Assembly (NCBI GenBank): GCA_005473895.2
Contig: SRJI02000015.1
Location: 31,089 to 95,088, forward strand
Source: Carideicomes alvinocaridis
GTDB lineage: Bacteria > Pseudomonadota > Alphaproteobacteria > Rhodobacterales > Rhodobacteraceae
Reading direction: 5' to 3'
Length of the DNA stretch: 64,000 nucleotides
In this document: positions 8,785 to 17,906 of the stretch, in pieces
Layout of the letters: the number at the start of each line of letters is the position of its first letter
Position numbering within the stretch: position 1 is the first letter of the stretch
Program-made: the position numbers and the translations under genes
Notes under the pieces: generated by a model
The model's input: only the letters and a program-made list of their open reading frames with translations
Database searches by the model: none
Told to the model about the DNA's origin: nothing

Positions 8785-9148
8785 GGAGATATGTCCCCGC
8801 ATAGGTTCCCTGTTGACGCAGGGCGAACCGCTGCGCCTGCGCCCCGTCACGGGGGCGGCGTTCTGACGTTTATGAAGGGCGAAAGCATGTCGCCCGGGAT
8901 CAGGATTCGCGCTCGGGGCCGCTGCGTCAAACGGGCTGAACGGATTCCGCCGATCCGTCCGGGAAAATTTTTCCAAACGATCAAATTCGGTGCAGGATCC
9001 CCCGCGGGACGGGATCGGGCGGGGCCTCGCGCGGAACGGTGAAAATCGTCAGGGAAGAGCGACGGCGATGAGATGCAACTTCAGGTCGGAGTCGACTCTG
9101 GCCTGACTCGCACCTCTCTCGTCGTGCCGTCCGCCGAGGATCGCGCCC
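8785..9148. promoter_or_regulatory. 364-bp gene-free region with operon promoter and a 13-bp palindrome
   Basis: No gene is supported here. The stretch must carry the promoter of the importer/oxygenase operon. At 8962-8974 there is a perfect inverted repeat (GGAAAA-T-TTTTCC) in an unusually AT-rich patch, about 180 bp upstream of the binding-protein start. It is a candidate operator. The remainder is featureless GC-rich sequence, also downstream of the ycjF-like gene. Confidence 0.4.
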
Positions 9149-10192
9149 TCAGCCCCCGTCGCGGTCGCGACCGAAGAGACCGGTCAGGGAATGGCTCACC
9201 ATCGCCGAGACCGAGGGCCGCGACAACGCGCGGAAGGGCAGGGGGCGGCAGACCTCCATCGCGGCGACCCCCACCCGGGCGGTCAGCGCGCCGTTCACCA
9301 CGCCCTCGCCGAAGCGGCGCGACAGCTTGGCCAGCAGCCCGCCGCCCGCCACGGTGCCAATCATGTCGTCGCCCACCGCCACCGCGCCGGTGGCCACAAG
9401 GTGGGTCATCACCGCGCGCAGCAGGCGCAGGCTGCCCAGCGTGCCCGAGCGGCCGCCGTAGATCTCTGCGATGCGCCGGATCATGCGGATGTTCGAGGTC
9501 AGGGCGGCAAAGACATCGGCCAGCGCCAGCGGCACCATGGCCGTCACCGCCGCCACCTGGCGCGAGGCCGCCTCGACCTCCGCCCGCGCGGCGCGGTCCA
9601 GGGGGCCCAGCAGCTCCCGCTCCGCCAGTGCCAGCAGGGCGTCCGCATCCACCGCCTCGGGCGCGCGTTCCTTCAGCGCCTGCCGCCCCCATCGGGTGTC
9701 CTCGCGGCCGGAATAGAGCGCGACGAGCCCGTCGGTCACCTCGCGCGCCCGCTCCATCCGCCCCGAGGCCAGCGCCCGGTCCGCCGCCATGTGCAGCCGG
9801 TCCACCCGCTTCAGCCGGGAAAACGCCGCCACCTCGCGGATGACGATCGCCAGGCAGACCACGAGGAAGGCCGCGATCAGCGCCGTGACCGCATAGCCCA
9901 GCACCTCGTTCCGGGCGATCAGCGACCAGGCGAAATCCCATGCGGCCACCGAGACCGCGGTGCCCAGAAGCGCCGCCAGCAACGCCCAGAACCATTTCGC
10001 CAGCTTCGAGCGGCGGCGCGAGGCCAGCACGGCGACGGTCTGCATCGCCTGTCCCTGCGCGCCCGGGCCGCCCGGCAGGTCCGGCTCCGGCACCGGCGGT
10101 GCCTCGGAGGGGGAGGGCGCAGGCTGTTCCGGCCGCTCGTCCTCGATTTCCACCATCACCGGCCCGCGGCGTCTGACGTCCTCGTCGCTCAT
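9149..10192 (-). CDS. ycjF: YcjF/TIGR01620-type inner-membrane protein
   Basis: A 347-residue protein of the UPF0283/YcjF family. A Pro/Glu-rich cytoplasmic N-terminus (about 65 residues) is followed by two adjacent membrane spans (about 66-130), then a soluble helical domain ending in a conserved Ala/Val-rich part with TARVGVAAMEVCRPLPF. YcjF is linked to YcjX and the phage-shock response in enterobacteria; its biochemical role is unknown. The ATG overlaps the stop of the GNAT gene (ATGA), so it is coupled to the ycjX unit. Confidence 0.85.
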   Translation of the reverse strand: MSDEDVRRRGPVMVEIEDERPEQPAPSPSEAPPVPEPDLPGGPGAQGQAMQTVAVLASRRRSKLAKWFWALLAALLGTAVSVAAWDFAWSLIARNEVLGYAVTALIAAFLVVCLAIVIREVAAFSRLKRVDRLHMAADRALASGRMERAREVTDGLVALYSGREDTRWGRQALKERAPEAVDADALLALAERELLGPLDRAARAEVEAASRQVAAVTAMVPLALADVFAALTSNIRMIRRIAEIYGGRSGTLGSLRLLRAVMTHLVATGAVAVGDDMIGTVAGGGLLAKLSRRFGEGVVNGALTARVGVAAMEVCRPLPFRALSRPSVSAMVSHSLTGLFGRDRDGG

Positions 10193-10641
10193 GCGCCTGC
10201 CTCCTCCCAGACGAAGCGGATCTCGGGCAATCCCTCGTCGTTCTCCGTGCCGTCGCCGCGCCCCGCCTCGCGGAACCCCTCGCGCAGGTAGAAGCGCTGC
10301 GCGCCCGCATTGGCCGCATGGACCCAGAGCAGCAGCCGCGCCCGGCAGGCCTTGGCATCGTCCAGCAGCGCCCGGCCGAACCCCCGCCCCGTGGCCTCCG
10401 GCGCGAGGTAGAGCCCGTGCACCTCCTCGCCGTCGCGCGCGATGAAGCCGCGGACCTGCCCCGCGACCTCCGCCAGCGTGATCCAGCCCGCATCGATCAG
10501 CGTGCCCGCATGGGCCAGGTCCTCGGCGCGCGAACGAACGCGGGGCAGCCAGGGCGTGACATCCACCACCTCCGACAGGATGCCGCCCACCGCCCCCGCA
10601 TCGAGCGGCGTGGCGTCGCGCAAAGTCACCGGCCCGCTCAC
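10189..10641 (-). CDS. GNAT-family N-acetyltransferase
   Basis: A 150-residue single-domain GNAT protein. The acetyl-CoA motif A is visible as VHGLYLAPEATGRGFGRALLDDA, matching the R/Q-x-x-G-x-G/A pattern, and motif B as AQRFYLREGFREAG. The substrate is unknown; family members acetylate amino groups of small molecules or proteins. It uses a GTG start at 10641 that overlaps the ycjX stop (GTGA), and its own stop overlaps the ycjF start, so it is embedded between two functionally linked genes. Confidence 0.85.
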   Translation of the reverse strand: MSGPVTLRDATPLDAGAVGGILSEVVDVTPWLPRVRSRAEDLAHAGTLIDAGWITLAEVAGQVRGFIARDGEEVHGLYLAPEATGRGFGRALLDDAKACRARLLLWVHAANAGAQRFYLREGFREAGRGDGTENDEGLPEIRFVWEEAGA

Positions 10642-12053
10642 AGCCGATCCCCGATCAGGAACTGCGCCGCCCGGTCCAGCCGGATATGCGGCGGCCCGTC
10701 GCCCGGGCGCAGGGTGGAGGCGGCGGGCGCAAAGGCCATCACCTCGTAATCCCCGTCGAGCCAGCGCGCCTCGCCCCGCCGCCCCTGGTCGAGCAGCAGC
10801 CGCGGATCCTCCGGTAGCTCCCCGGGATAGAGCGCCACCTGTTTCGAGCTTCCCTCCAGCCGCCCCCGCACGCAGTCGAGGCTTTCGCCGCGATGATCCA
10901 GCGTATCCTCCACCGTGGCGCGCAGGGCGGCGATCGACATCGCCTCCGTCCGCGCCCCGGCAAAGCTCGCCCGGTCGGCGGCGTCGCGGGTCAGGGCCTG
11001 CATGATGGCGGTCAGCCGGGGATGCTGCGAATGATGCAGGTGGTCGGCCTTGGTCGCGGCGAAGAGGATGCGCTCGACCCGCTTGCCCATCAGGAGCCGG
11101 GTGAGGAAGGCGTTGCGCCCGGGGCGGAAGGCCGACAGGATCTCGGTCATCGCCCGGCGCAAATCCTCCACCGCCTGCGGCCCGGAATGGATCGCGCCCA
11201 GGGCATCCACCAGCACCACCTGCCGGTCGATGCGCGAGAAGTGATCGCGGAAGAAGGGTTTGACCACCTGCGCCTTATAGGCCTCGTACCGCCGCTCCAT
11301 CTCGCGCCAGAGCCCCTTGCGATGCGGGCTCTCCTCGGGCGGGAGGGGCGCGAAGGTCAGCACGGGCGAGCCCTCAAGGTCGCCGGGCAACAGGAAGCGC
11401 CCCGGCCCGGTATCGTAGAACCCCGCCTCGCGCGCCGCCTTGAGATAGGCGGTGAAGCGCTGCGCCAGCGCCCGTGCCTGCGGCTCTTCCCAGTCGCGGA
11501 TGCCCTCCGCGCCCTCCTTCTCCAGCAGGAAGGCCTGCGCCTGCGGCCGGTCGCCCATGCGGCCCAGCACGTCCGCCGACCACTCGGCATAGCTCTTGTC
11601 GAGCAGCCCGAGGTCCAGCAGCCATTCGCCGGGATAATCCACGATATCCAGGTGCACCGTCCGCGGCCCCTGCACGCCCCCCAGCAGGCCCGAGGGCCGG
11701 ACCCGGAGCGACAGCCGCAGCTCCGAGACGGAGCGGGTGCCCTCGGGCCAGTGCGGCGCGCGGCCGGTCATGGCGGCCAGGTGATCCTCGAAGTCGAAGC
11801 GCGGCACGGTGTCGTCGGGCTGCGGCTGCAGGTAGGCGGCGGCGATGCGCCCCTCCGCCTGCGCGGTCAGCCCGCCCATGCGGCCCCGGTCCAGCAGGTT
11901 GGCCACCAGCGAGGTGATGAAGACCGTCTTGCCCGCGCGGGACAGCCCGGTGACGCCAAGGCGGATCACCGGCTCGAAGAAGGTTTCCGAGACGCCTTGC
12001 CCGATGCTTTCGAACCCGCGGGTCAGACCGTCGGCGAGTGAGGAGATGACCAA
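10638..12053 (-). CDS. ycjX: YcjX-type P-loop GTPase-like protein
   Basis: A 471-residue YcjX/DUF463 family protein with a P-loop at about residues 36-43 (GLSRAGKT). Downstream are family segments VHLDIVDYPGEWLLDLGLL and RQVVLVDALGAIHSGPQA. The likely start is TTG at 12053 (VISSLADG...), preceded by AAGGG at good spacing; upstream in-frame ATGs would add low-complexity repeat-encoded sequence unlike the family. Function is poorly defined but tied to membrane stress. First gene of the coupled ycjX-GNAT-ycjF unit. Confidence 0.87.
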   Translation of the reverse strand: MVISSLADGLTRGFESIGQGVSETFFEPVIRLGVTGLSRAGKTVFITSLVANLLDRGRMGGLTAQAEGRIAAAYLQPQPDDTVPRFDFEDHLAAMTGRAPHWPEGTRSVSELRLSLRVRPSGLLGGVQGPRTVHLDIVDYPGEWLLDLGLLDKSYAEWSADVLGRMGDRPQAQAFLLEKEGAEGIRDWEEPQARALAQRFTAYLKAAREAGFYDTGPGRFLLPGDLEGSPVLTFAPLPPEESPHRKGLWREMERRYEAYKAQVVKPFFRDHFSRIDRQVVLVDALGAIHSGPQAVEDLRRAMTEILSAFRPGRNAFLTRLLMGKRVERILFAATKADHLHHSQHPRLTAIMQALTRDAADRASFAGARTEAMSIAALRATVEDTLDHRGESLDCVRGRLEGSSKQVALYPGELPEDPRLLLDQGRRGEARWLDGDYEVMAFAPAASTLRPGDGPPHIRLDRAAQFLIGDRL

Positions 12054-12073
12054 TGCGCTGCCCTTGCCCGTTG

Positions 12074-12126
12074 TGACCCGGCCCCTTGTGATTGGGCCCC
12101 TTGCGACTGGGCCCCTTGTGACTGGG
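12074..12126. repeat. 15-bp tandem repeat, about 3.5 copies, upstream of ycjX
   Basis: Units read TGACCCGGCCCCTTG, TGATTGGGCCCCTTG and CGACTGGGCCCCTTG, then a partial TGACTGGG. They lie 20-75 bp upstream of the TTG start of ycjX, so in its 5' leader or promoter. The surrounding 12054-12439 divergent gap otherwise holds GC-rich sequence with no supported gene. Confidence 0.8.
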
Positions 12127-12439
12127 TGTTGCCCCAGAGATAGAGGCGCGGACGGCGCGAGGAAAGCCCCGCGCTCCGCCGCGCGCCCGCCAGGCCCTCC
12201 GGGAAGCGGGCCGACGCCCCGAAACGACCCGATAGGCCCCGCCAAGGGCCGCCCGCCACAACCGACCGCGTCCGAAGCACCACGTCCCTCCCCTCCGTCC
12301 GACACGGCGCCCGCCCCATTCTCCCGCCTGACAAACACCGGCCCCGCCCCCGGCTTCACGCCCTCGTGTGCCGCCGCCCCGGTGACAGGCGGCCGCCCAT
12401 CGGCTATGCCGCTTGCGGTTTCAAAGGGAGTCCCGCCAG

Positions 12440-12751
12440 ATGCGCCTCATCGCCGCCACTCTTCTCGCATGCGCCACCGCCCCGCTCGTCGCGGCCCCCG
12501 CCGCCGCGTCCGGCAAGGCCGAGACCTGCGCCAACTTCGGCGAGATGGCGAACCGCGCCGTCGCCCTGCGCACAGAGAGCGGGCTGGAGATGGAGGCCGC
12601 CGCCGCCCGGCTCGCCGCCGCCTACGAGGACCAGAGCGCCGACATGGCCGCGCTGGCCCCGCAGGTCGCCGCCTGGGTCTGGAGCCTGCCCGAGGACCAG
12701 CTCGGCGCCGGCGTCGGCCAGGCCATGGAAGCCCAGTGCAAGGCCCGCTGA
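12440..12751 (+). CDS. small exported protein of unknown function
   Basis: A 103-residue protein with a clear signal peptide (MRLIAATLLACATAPLVAAPAAAS). The mature part of about 80 residues is Ala-rich and helical with two Cys (ETCANF and EAQCKAR) that could form a disulfide in the periplasm. The start at 12440 has GGGAG upstream and gives a proper signal peptide; an earlier in-frame ATG at 12413 would spoil it. I do not recognise a family. It is followed at 90 bp by the 63-bp dispersed element and then dnaG. Confidence 0.65.
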   Translation: MRLIAATLLACATAPLVAAPAAASGKAETCANFGEMANRAVALRTESGLEMEAAAARLAAAYEDQSADMAALAPQVAAWVWSLPEDQLGAGVGQAMEAQCKAR

Positions 12752-12841
12752 GCACCGCCCGTCCCGCCTCCGCCGCGCGACCGCACCGGGCGACGCATGC
12801 GCCCGGCCGCCACATTATCCTGTCCGCAACACGCCGCCCCC

Positions 12842-12904
12842 GCTTCTTCTGACCATAAATATCCCGGGGGTGAGGAGCGTCAGCGACGAGGGGGCAGCGC
12901 CCCC
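12842..12904 (+). repeat. 63-bp dispersed element, copy A
   Basis: One of three near-identical copies (others at 27363-27425 and 53977-54039). It contains GACCATAAATATCCCGGGGG, a small inverted repeat CGTC-AGC-GACG, and ends in the strong hairpin GGGGGC-AGC-GCCCCC. Copies A and C are identical; B differs by one loop base. This copy lies 90 bp after the small exported-protein gene and 79 bp before dnaG, so it may sit in the dnaG leader. No T run follows the hairpin. Confidence 0.92.
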
Positions 12905-12983
12905 TTGGCCGGAGCCCGCCACCCCCCCCGGACCTCCCCGCTCCGCGCTTGTCTTCGCAGGGGCTCTCCACGATACTCCGCCC

Positions 12984-14990
12984 ATGAGTCTGCCCCCCGG
13001 TTTCCTCGACGAATTGCGCAGCCGCACGAGCCTGAGCCAGGTCGTGGGGCGCAAGGTCATGTGGGACAACCGCAAGTCCAACCAGGCCAAGGGCGACATG
13101 TGGGCGCCGTGCCCCTTCCACCAGGAAAAATCCGCCTCCTTCCACGTCGATGACCGCAAGGGATTCTACTATTGCTTCGGCTGCCACGCGAAGGGGGACG
13201 CCATCTCCTTCGTCAAGGACAGCGAGAACGTGGAGTTCATGGAGGCGGTGGAGATCCTTGCCCGCGAGGCCGGGATGACCATGCCCCAGCGGGATCCGAA
13301 GGCGCGCGAGAAGGCCGACCGCGCCAGCCAGCTCGCCGAGGTGATGGAAAAGGCGGTCAAGCATTACCGGATGCAACTGCGCACCGCCGCCGCCGGGGCC
13401 GCGCGCGACTATCTCGACCGGCGCGGCATGGCCGAGGAGACGCGCGAGCGGTTCGAGATCGGCTATGCCCCCGACGCGCGGCAGGGCGTCTTCCAGGCGC
13501 TCACCGGCCAGGGCGTGGCGCCCGAGCTGCTGGTGGAGGCGGGGCTCTGCGCCAAGCCCGACGACGGCGGCGCGCCCTATGACCGGTTCCGCGGGCGCAT
13601 CATCTTCCCCATCCGCGACGCGCGGGGGCGCTGCATCGCCTTCGGCGGCCGGGCGATGGATCCCAATGCCCGGGCCAAGTATCTCAACTCGCCCGAGACC
13701 ATGCTCTTCGACAAGGGGCGCAACCTCTACAACCACGGCCCCGCGCGGGAGGCGGCGGGCAAGGGCGCGCCGCTCATCGTGGCCGAGGGCTACATGGACG
13801 TCATCGCGCTCGTCGCGGCGGGGTTCGGGGCCTCCGTCGCGCCGCTCGGAACGGCGGTCACCGAGAACCAGCTGCAACTGCTCTGGCGCATCTCCGAAGA
13901 GCCGGTGATCGCGCTCGACGGCGATACCGCGGGGCTGCGTGCGGCCTACCGGGTGGTGGACCTTGCCCTGCCGCTGATGGAGGCCGGCAAGTCGCTGCGC
14001 TTCGCGCTGATGCCCGAGGGCAAGGATCCCGATGACCTGATCCGCGAGGGCGGGGCCGAGGCGATGTCGAAGCTTGTCGACGGGGCCATCCCCATGGTCA
14101 CCCTGCTCTGGCAGCGCGAGACGGAAGGAAAGGTCTTCGACAGCCCCGAGCGGCGCGCCGCGCTCGACAAGGCCCTGCGCGAGAAGATCCGGCTGATCCG
14201 CGACCCCTCGCTGCGCAGCCATTACGGCGAGGAGGTGAACCGCCTGCGCCGCGATCTCTTCAACCCGCGCCGCGGCTGGTCCGACGACCGCGGGCAGGGC
14301 GGTTACGGTAGCGGCTTCGGCGGCGGGCAGGGCGGCCAATGGCAGCGGGGCGGACGCGACCGCTTCCGCGCCGCCACGCTCCGGCCGCTGGCGACCACCC
14401 GCGCCTCGCTGCTGGCCTCTGCCGACGAGGCGGCGCAGGAACACATGCGCGAGGCGGTGATCCTCGCCTCCCTGATCGTCACGCCCGAGGTCGTCCTGCA
14501 GTTCGAAGCCTCGCTCGAGGGGCTGGAATGCCGCGACCCCGACCACCGCGCGCTGCGCGACCTGCTGCTGGAGATGCCGGAGGCCGAAAGCGCCGGCCTG
14601 AAGCAGATAATTGAAGACAGAATCGGCCCCGCCGCCCTTGAAAAGCTCTTTGCGGCGAGCCATGTGGCGATCACGCCCTGCGTGCGCAAACCCGGCGATG
14701 CCGAACTGGCCGCGATGACCGTGGCCGAAGAGCTCGCGAAACTCGAGGCGCAACGCGGGCTCAGCGCCGAGATCGCCGAGGCCGAGGAGGATATCCAGGG
14801 CCTCGCGGACGAGGCGGTGACGTGGCGTCTCGGTCAGGCGGCGGAGGCCAGTAACCGGGCTGCCCGCAGCCAGCAGGAGGACAGGGCCGAATACGATACC
14901 GGCCCCAATGGCGCACCGATCAATCGTGCCGAGCGCAGTGCGTTCGATGCGCTGCTGAACCAGATCAGCTTTTCCAAGCGGCGGTCGTGA
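12984..14990 (+). CDS. dnaG: DNA primase
   Basis: A 668-residue primase that makes RNA primers at the replication fork. The N-terminal CHC2 zinc ribbon has Cys43, His46, Cys64 and Cys67 (CPFH ... CFGC). The TOPRIM domain has LIVAEGYMDVIAL and VIALDGDTAGLRAA with its acidic metal-binding residues. A Gly-rich linker (around residues 430-460) precedes the C-terminal helicase-binding domain. The start MSLPPGFLDELRSR matches the family. It is followed by rpoD; rpsU is absent from the pair. Confidence 0.97.
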   Translation: MSLPPGFLDELRSRTSLSQVVGRKVMWDNRKSNQAKGDMWAPCPFHQEKSASFHVDDRKGFYYCFGCHAKGDAISFVKDSENVEFMEAVEILAREAGMTMPQRDPKAREKADRASQLAEVMEKAVKHYRMQLRTAAAGAARDYLDRRGMAEETRERFEIGYAPDARQGVFQALTGQGVAPELLVEAGLCAKPDDGGAPYDRFRGRIIFPIRDARGRCIAFGGRAMDPNARAKYLNSPETMLFDKGRNLYNHGPAREAAGKGAPLIVAEGYMDVIALVAAGFGASVAPLGTAVTENQLQLLWRISEEPVIALDGDTAGLRAAYRVVDLALPLMEAGKSLRFALMPEGKDPDDLIREGGAEAMSKLVDGAIPMVTLLWQRETEGKVFDSPERRAALDKALREKIRLIRDPSLRSHYGEEVNRLRRDLFNPRRGWSDDRGQGGYGSGFGGGQGGQWQRGGRDRFRAATLRPLATTRASLLASADEAAQEHMREAVILASLIVTPEVVLQFEASLEGLECRDPDHRALRDLLLEMPEAESAGLKQIIEDRIGPAALEKLFAASHVAITPCVRKPGDAELAAMTVAEELAKLEAQRGLSAEIAEAEEDIQGLADEAVTWRLGQAAEASNRAARSQQEDRAEYDTGPNGAPINRAERSAFDALLNQISFSKRRS

Positions 14991-15041
14991 CCGATTTGCA
15001 GGGAAGGCGGGGAAAAATTGGCCGGCCGGGTGTTCGTCGGA

Positions 15042-15063
15042 CCGAATCACGGTATTGATTCGG
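15042..15063. promoter_or_regulatory. 8-bp inverted repeat in the rpoD upstream region
   Basis: A perfect CCGAATCA-N6-TGATTCGG dyad lies 38 bp upstream of the rpoD start. The half-site GAATCAC recurs once more just downstream, near 15071. It could be an operator or a leader hairpin; the regulator is unknown. Confidence 0.4.
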
Positions 15064-15101
15064 ACCACAGCGAATCACCCAGCCGCTGCGAGGAGCACTA
15101 G

Positions 15102-17096
15102 ATGGCCGCGAAAGACACCGACGATCGAAAGACCGAAGACCAGGACGTCGAAGTCACGCTCGACATGAGCCAGGCCGCGGTCAAGAAGATGATCGCCGAG
15201 GCCCGCGAGAAGGGCTACATCACCTACGATCAGCTCAACCAGGTCCTGCCACCGGACCAGGTCAGCTCCGAGCAGATCGAGGACGTGATGTCGATGCTCT
15301 CGGAGATGGGCATCAACATCATCGAGGATGAAGAGGCCGAGGACGAGAACAAGGGCTCGACCGAACTGGCGACCACCTCGTCCGGCGGCAAGGACATCAC
15401 GCTCGGCTCGTCCGACAGCGAAAAGCTCGACCGCACCGACGACCCGGTGCGCATGTACCTGCGCGAGATGGGCTCGGTCGAACTGCTGAGCCGCGAAGGC
15501 GAGATCGCCATCGCCAAGCGGATCGAGGCCGGGCGCAACACGATGATCGCGGGCCTCTGCGAAAGCCCGCTGACCTTCCAGGCCATCACCATCTGGCGCG
15601 ACGAGCTGCTGTCCGAGGACATCCTGCTGCGCGACGTGATCGACCTCGAGACCACCTTCGGCAACCAGCTGGACGAGGAGGGGGCGGAGCCCGTCATCCC
15701 CGCCAACGTCAACGCCGCCACCGGAGAGACCAAGCCCGCCGAGAGCGAGGAGAAGCAGCCGGAATACGATGCCGACGGCAATCCCATCGCCAAGGAGGAC
15801 GACGAGGAAGAGGACGATCAGGCCAACATGTCGCTCGCCGCGATGGAGGCCGCGCTCAAGCCCCGCGTGCTGGAGACGCTGGACCGCATCGCCGACGATT
15901 ACGCCATGCTCTCGCAGATGCAGGACAGCCGGATCTCGGCCACGCTGAACGAGGACGGCTCCTTCTCCAAGACCGACGAGGCGACCTACCAGAAGCTCCG
16001 CGGCGAGATCGTGGAGCTGGTGAACGGGCTGCACCTGCACAACAACCGGATCGAGGCGCTGATCGACCAGCTTTACGGCATCAACCGCCGGATCATGCAG
16101 ATCGACAGCGCCCTGGTGAAGCTGGCCGACCAGGCCCGCATCAACCGGCGCGAATTCGTGGACGAGTATCGCGGCTACGAGCTTGATCCGACCTGGATGG
16201 ACCGCATGGCGGAAAAGACCGGCCGCGGCTGGCAGATGTTCATCGAACGCTCCTCCGACAAGGTGGAAGAGCTGCGCTCGGACATGGCGCAAGTGGGCCA
16301 GTATGTGGGCCTCGACATCTCGGAATTCCGGCGCATCGTCGCCCAGGTCCAGAAGGGCGAGAAGGAAGCGCGGTCCGCCAAGAAGGAGATGGTGGAGGCC
16401 AACCTGCGCCTCGTGATCTCCATCGCGAAAAAGTACACGAACCGCGGGCTGCAGTTCCTTGATCTCATTCAGGAAGGCAACATCGGCCTGATGAAGGCGG
16501 TGGACAAGTTCGAGTATCGCCGCGGCTACAAGTTCTCCACCTACGCGACCTGGTGGATCCGGCAGGCGATCACCCGCTCCATCGCGGACCAGGCGCGGAC
16601 CATCCGCATCCCGGTCCACATGATCGAGACGATCAACAAGCTGGTCCGCACCGGCCGCCAGATGCTGCACGAGATCGGCCGCGAGCCGACCCCGGAGGAA
16701 CTGGCCGAGAAGCTCCAGATGCCGCTGGAGAAGGTGCGCAAGGTGATGAAGATCGCCAAGGAGCCGATCTCTCTCGAGACGCCCATCGGCGACGAGGAAG
16801 ACAGCCAGCTCGGCGACTTCATCGAGGACAAGAACGCGGTGCTGCCGCTCGACGCGGCGATCCAGGACAACCTCAAGGAAACCACCACGCGGGTGCTGTC
16901 CTCGCTCACCCCGCGCGAGGAACGGGTGCTGCGGATGCGCTTCGGCATCGGCATGAACACCGACCACACGCTCGAAGAGGTGGGGCAGCAATTCTCGGTC
17001 ACCCGCGAACGGATCCGGCAGATCGAGGCCAAGGCGCTGCGCAAGCTCAAGCATCCGAGCCGCTCGCGCAAGCTGCGGTCCTTCCTCGACCAGTAA
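15102..17096 (+). CDS. rpoD: RNA polymerase primary sigma factor (sigma-70)
   Basis: A 664-residue housekeeping sigma factor. Region 1.1 is at the N-terminus ([30 protein letters not shown]), region 1.2 at [21 protein letters not shown], and a long acidic non-conserved region follows. Regions 2.1-2.4 include [20 protein letters not shown] and [15 protein letters not shown], and region 4.2 includes [20 protein letters not shown]. The large insert is typical of alphaproteobacteria. A GAGGAGCACTAG ribosome-binding site precedes the ATG. It follows dnaG by 111 bp and ends in a strong terminator. Confidence 0.98.
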   Translation: MAAKDTDDRKTEDQDVEVTLDMSQAAVKKMIAEAREKGYITYDQLNQVLPPDQVSSEQIEDVMSMLSEMGINIIEDEEAEDENKGSTELATTSSGGKDITLGSSDSEKLDRTDDPVRMYLREMGSVELLSREGEIAIAKRIEAGRNTMIAGLCESPLTFQAITIWRDELLSEDILLRDVIDLETTFGNQLDEEGAEPVIPANVNAATGETKPAESEEKQPEYDADGNPIAKEDDEEEDDQANMSLAAMEAALKPRVLETLDRIADDYAMLSQMQDSRISATLNEDGSFSKTDEATYQKLRGEIVELVNGLHLHNNRIEALIDQLYGINRRIMQIDSALVKLADQARINRREFVDEYRGYELDPTWMDRMAEKTGRGWQMFIERSSDKVEELRSDMAQVGQYVGLDISEFRRIVAQVQKGEKEARSAKKEMVEANLRLVISIAKKYTNRGLQFLDLIQEGNIGLMKAVDKFEYRRGYKFSTYATWWIRQAITRSIADQARTIRIPVHMIETINKLVRTGRQMLHEIGREPTPEELAEKLQMPLEKVRKVMKIAKEPISLETPIGDEEDSQLGDFIEDKNAVLPLDAAIQDNLKETTTRVLSSLTPREERVLRMRFGIGMNTDHTLEEVGQQFSVTRERIRQIEAKALRKLKHPSRSRKLRSFLDQ

Positions 17097-17134
17097 GCGG
17101 CGGCGCGAGCCGTCCCGACACCGACAGAAACGAA

Positions 17135-17165
17135 AACGGCCGCCCCCTCGGGCGGCCGTTCTTTA
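17135..17165 (+). terminator. terminator of rpoD, probably bidirectional
   Basis: An 11-bp stem (AACGGCCGCCC / GGGCGGCCGTT, loop CCTC) is followed by TCTTTATT on the plus strand and by a TTTTCG run on the minus strand. It therefore can also end the convergent dodecin transcript. Confidence 0.85.
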
Positions 17166-17202
17166 TTCGTGACCTGTTCGTCAGGAATCGGGGCGCGCGG
17201 CC

Positions 17203-17406
17203 TCAATCCTCCAGGACGAAGGTTATCTCCATGTTGACCCGGTAGGACTTCACCTTGCCGTCCTCGACGTCGACATTGTTGTCCTTGATCCAGGCGCTTT
17301 TCACGTTGCGAAGGGTTTTCGAGGCGCGCTCGATCCCGATCGCGACCGCGTCATCGAAGCTCTTGGTCGAAGTTGCGGAAATTTCCGTTACGCGTGCGAC
17401 GCTCAT
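17203..17406 (-). CDS. dodecin family flavin-binding protein
   Basis: A 67-residue protein of the dodecin family, the usual length. It reads [20 protein letters not shown], then an Ile/Gly/Glu helix, then [29 protein letters not shown], the three-strand plus helix pattern. Dodecins form 12-mers that store or buffer flavins or CoA. The central aromatic Trp that stacks on the isoalloxazine ring is present (SAWIKD). The start at 17406 follows AAAGGAGG; an upstream in-frame ATG at 17457 lacks this spacing. The gene is convergent with rpoD. Confidence 0.92.
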   Translation of the reverse strand: MSVARVTEISATSTKSFDDAVAIGIERASKTLRNVKSAWIKDNNVDVEDGKVKSYRVNMEITFVLED

Positions 17407-17553
17407 GGCATCCTCCTTTGATGACTTCTGCGGCGGAAACAGGGAGCGCCCGGCCATGTTCCAATTCGGTCACACTGCAGAGCGGCGTCTCGCCGAGACG
17501 GACCCGGAGGGCGGGCGTCCGGGTTGCTCCTTCAAGACCAAAGGAGACCCCTG

Positions 17554-17814
17554 ATGCCCCTTCGCCTGCTTGCCCCCTCCGCCGCCCTGCTGACCGCCCT
17601 GGCCGTCCTGCCGGCCACCGGGCGCATCGAGGCCGCCGCGCCACCGCCCCCGATGAGCGAGGCGGATGTCGTGACCATCGAGGTGCCGGCCGAGGATCTG
17701 GCCCGCTGCCGCGCCACGCTGGCGCAGGTCACCGGCGCCCCAGTGGAACAGACGGATGCGATCGCGCCCGTCGCCGCGACCGAGCTTCCCGTCGCGCGCT
17801 GTGTCGTCGAGTGA
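17554..17814 (+). CDS. small exported protein of unknown function
   Basis: An 86-residue protein with an N-terminal signal peptide (MPLRLLAPSAALLTALAVLPATG). A short mature part contains two Cys (LARCRATLAQ, VARCVVE) that could pair in the periplasm. AAAGGAG precedes the start at the right spacing. No family is recognised. It is followed 92 bp later by another small exported protein of similar size, also with two Cys in its mature part. Confidence 0.6.
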   Translation: MPLRLLAPSAALLTALAVLPATGRIEAAAPPPPMSEADVVTIEVPAEDLARCRATLAQVTGAPVEQTDAIAPVAATELPVARCVVE

Positions 17815-17906
17815 TGGGGCTCGGCCGCCCGCAAGTACGCGGCGGAAAACGTGATGGAACCTCGCCGCGCCGGAGGGTGTTGGCCGGACAGTTCAGGAGA
17901 CCAGCC

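Noticed and set aside
12366..12983. Upstream in-frame extension of dnaG
   Set aside because: The extension encodes Pro/Arg-rich sequence and the dispersed repeat; the family start MSLPPGFLDEL is at 12984.
15075..17054. Minus-strand open frame opposite rpoD
   Set aside because: His/Leu-rich shadow of a conserved sigma factor gene.
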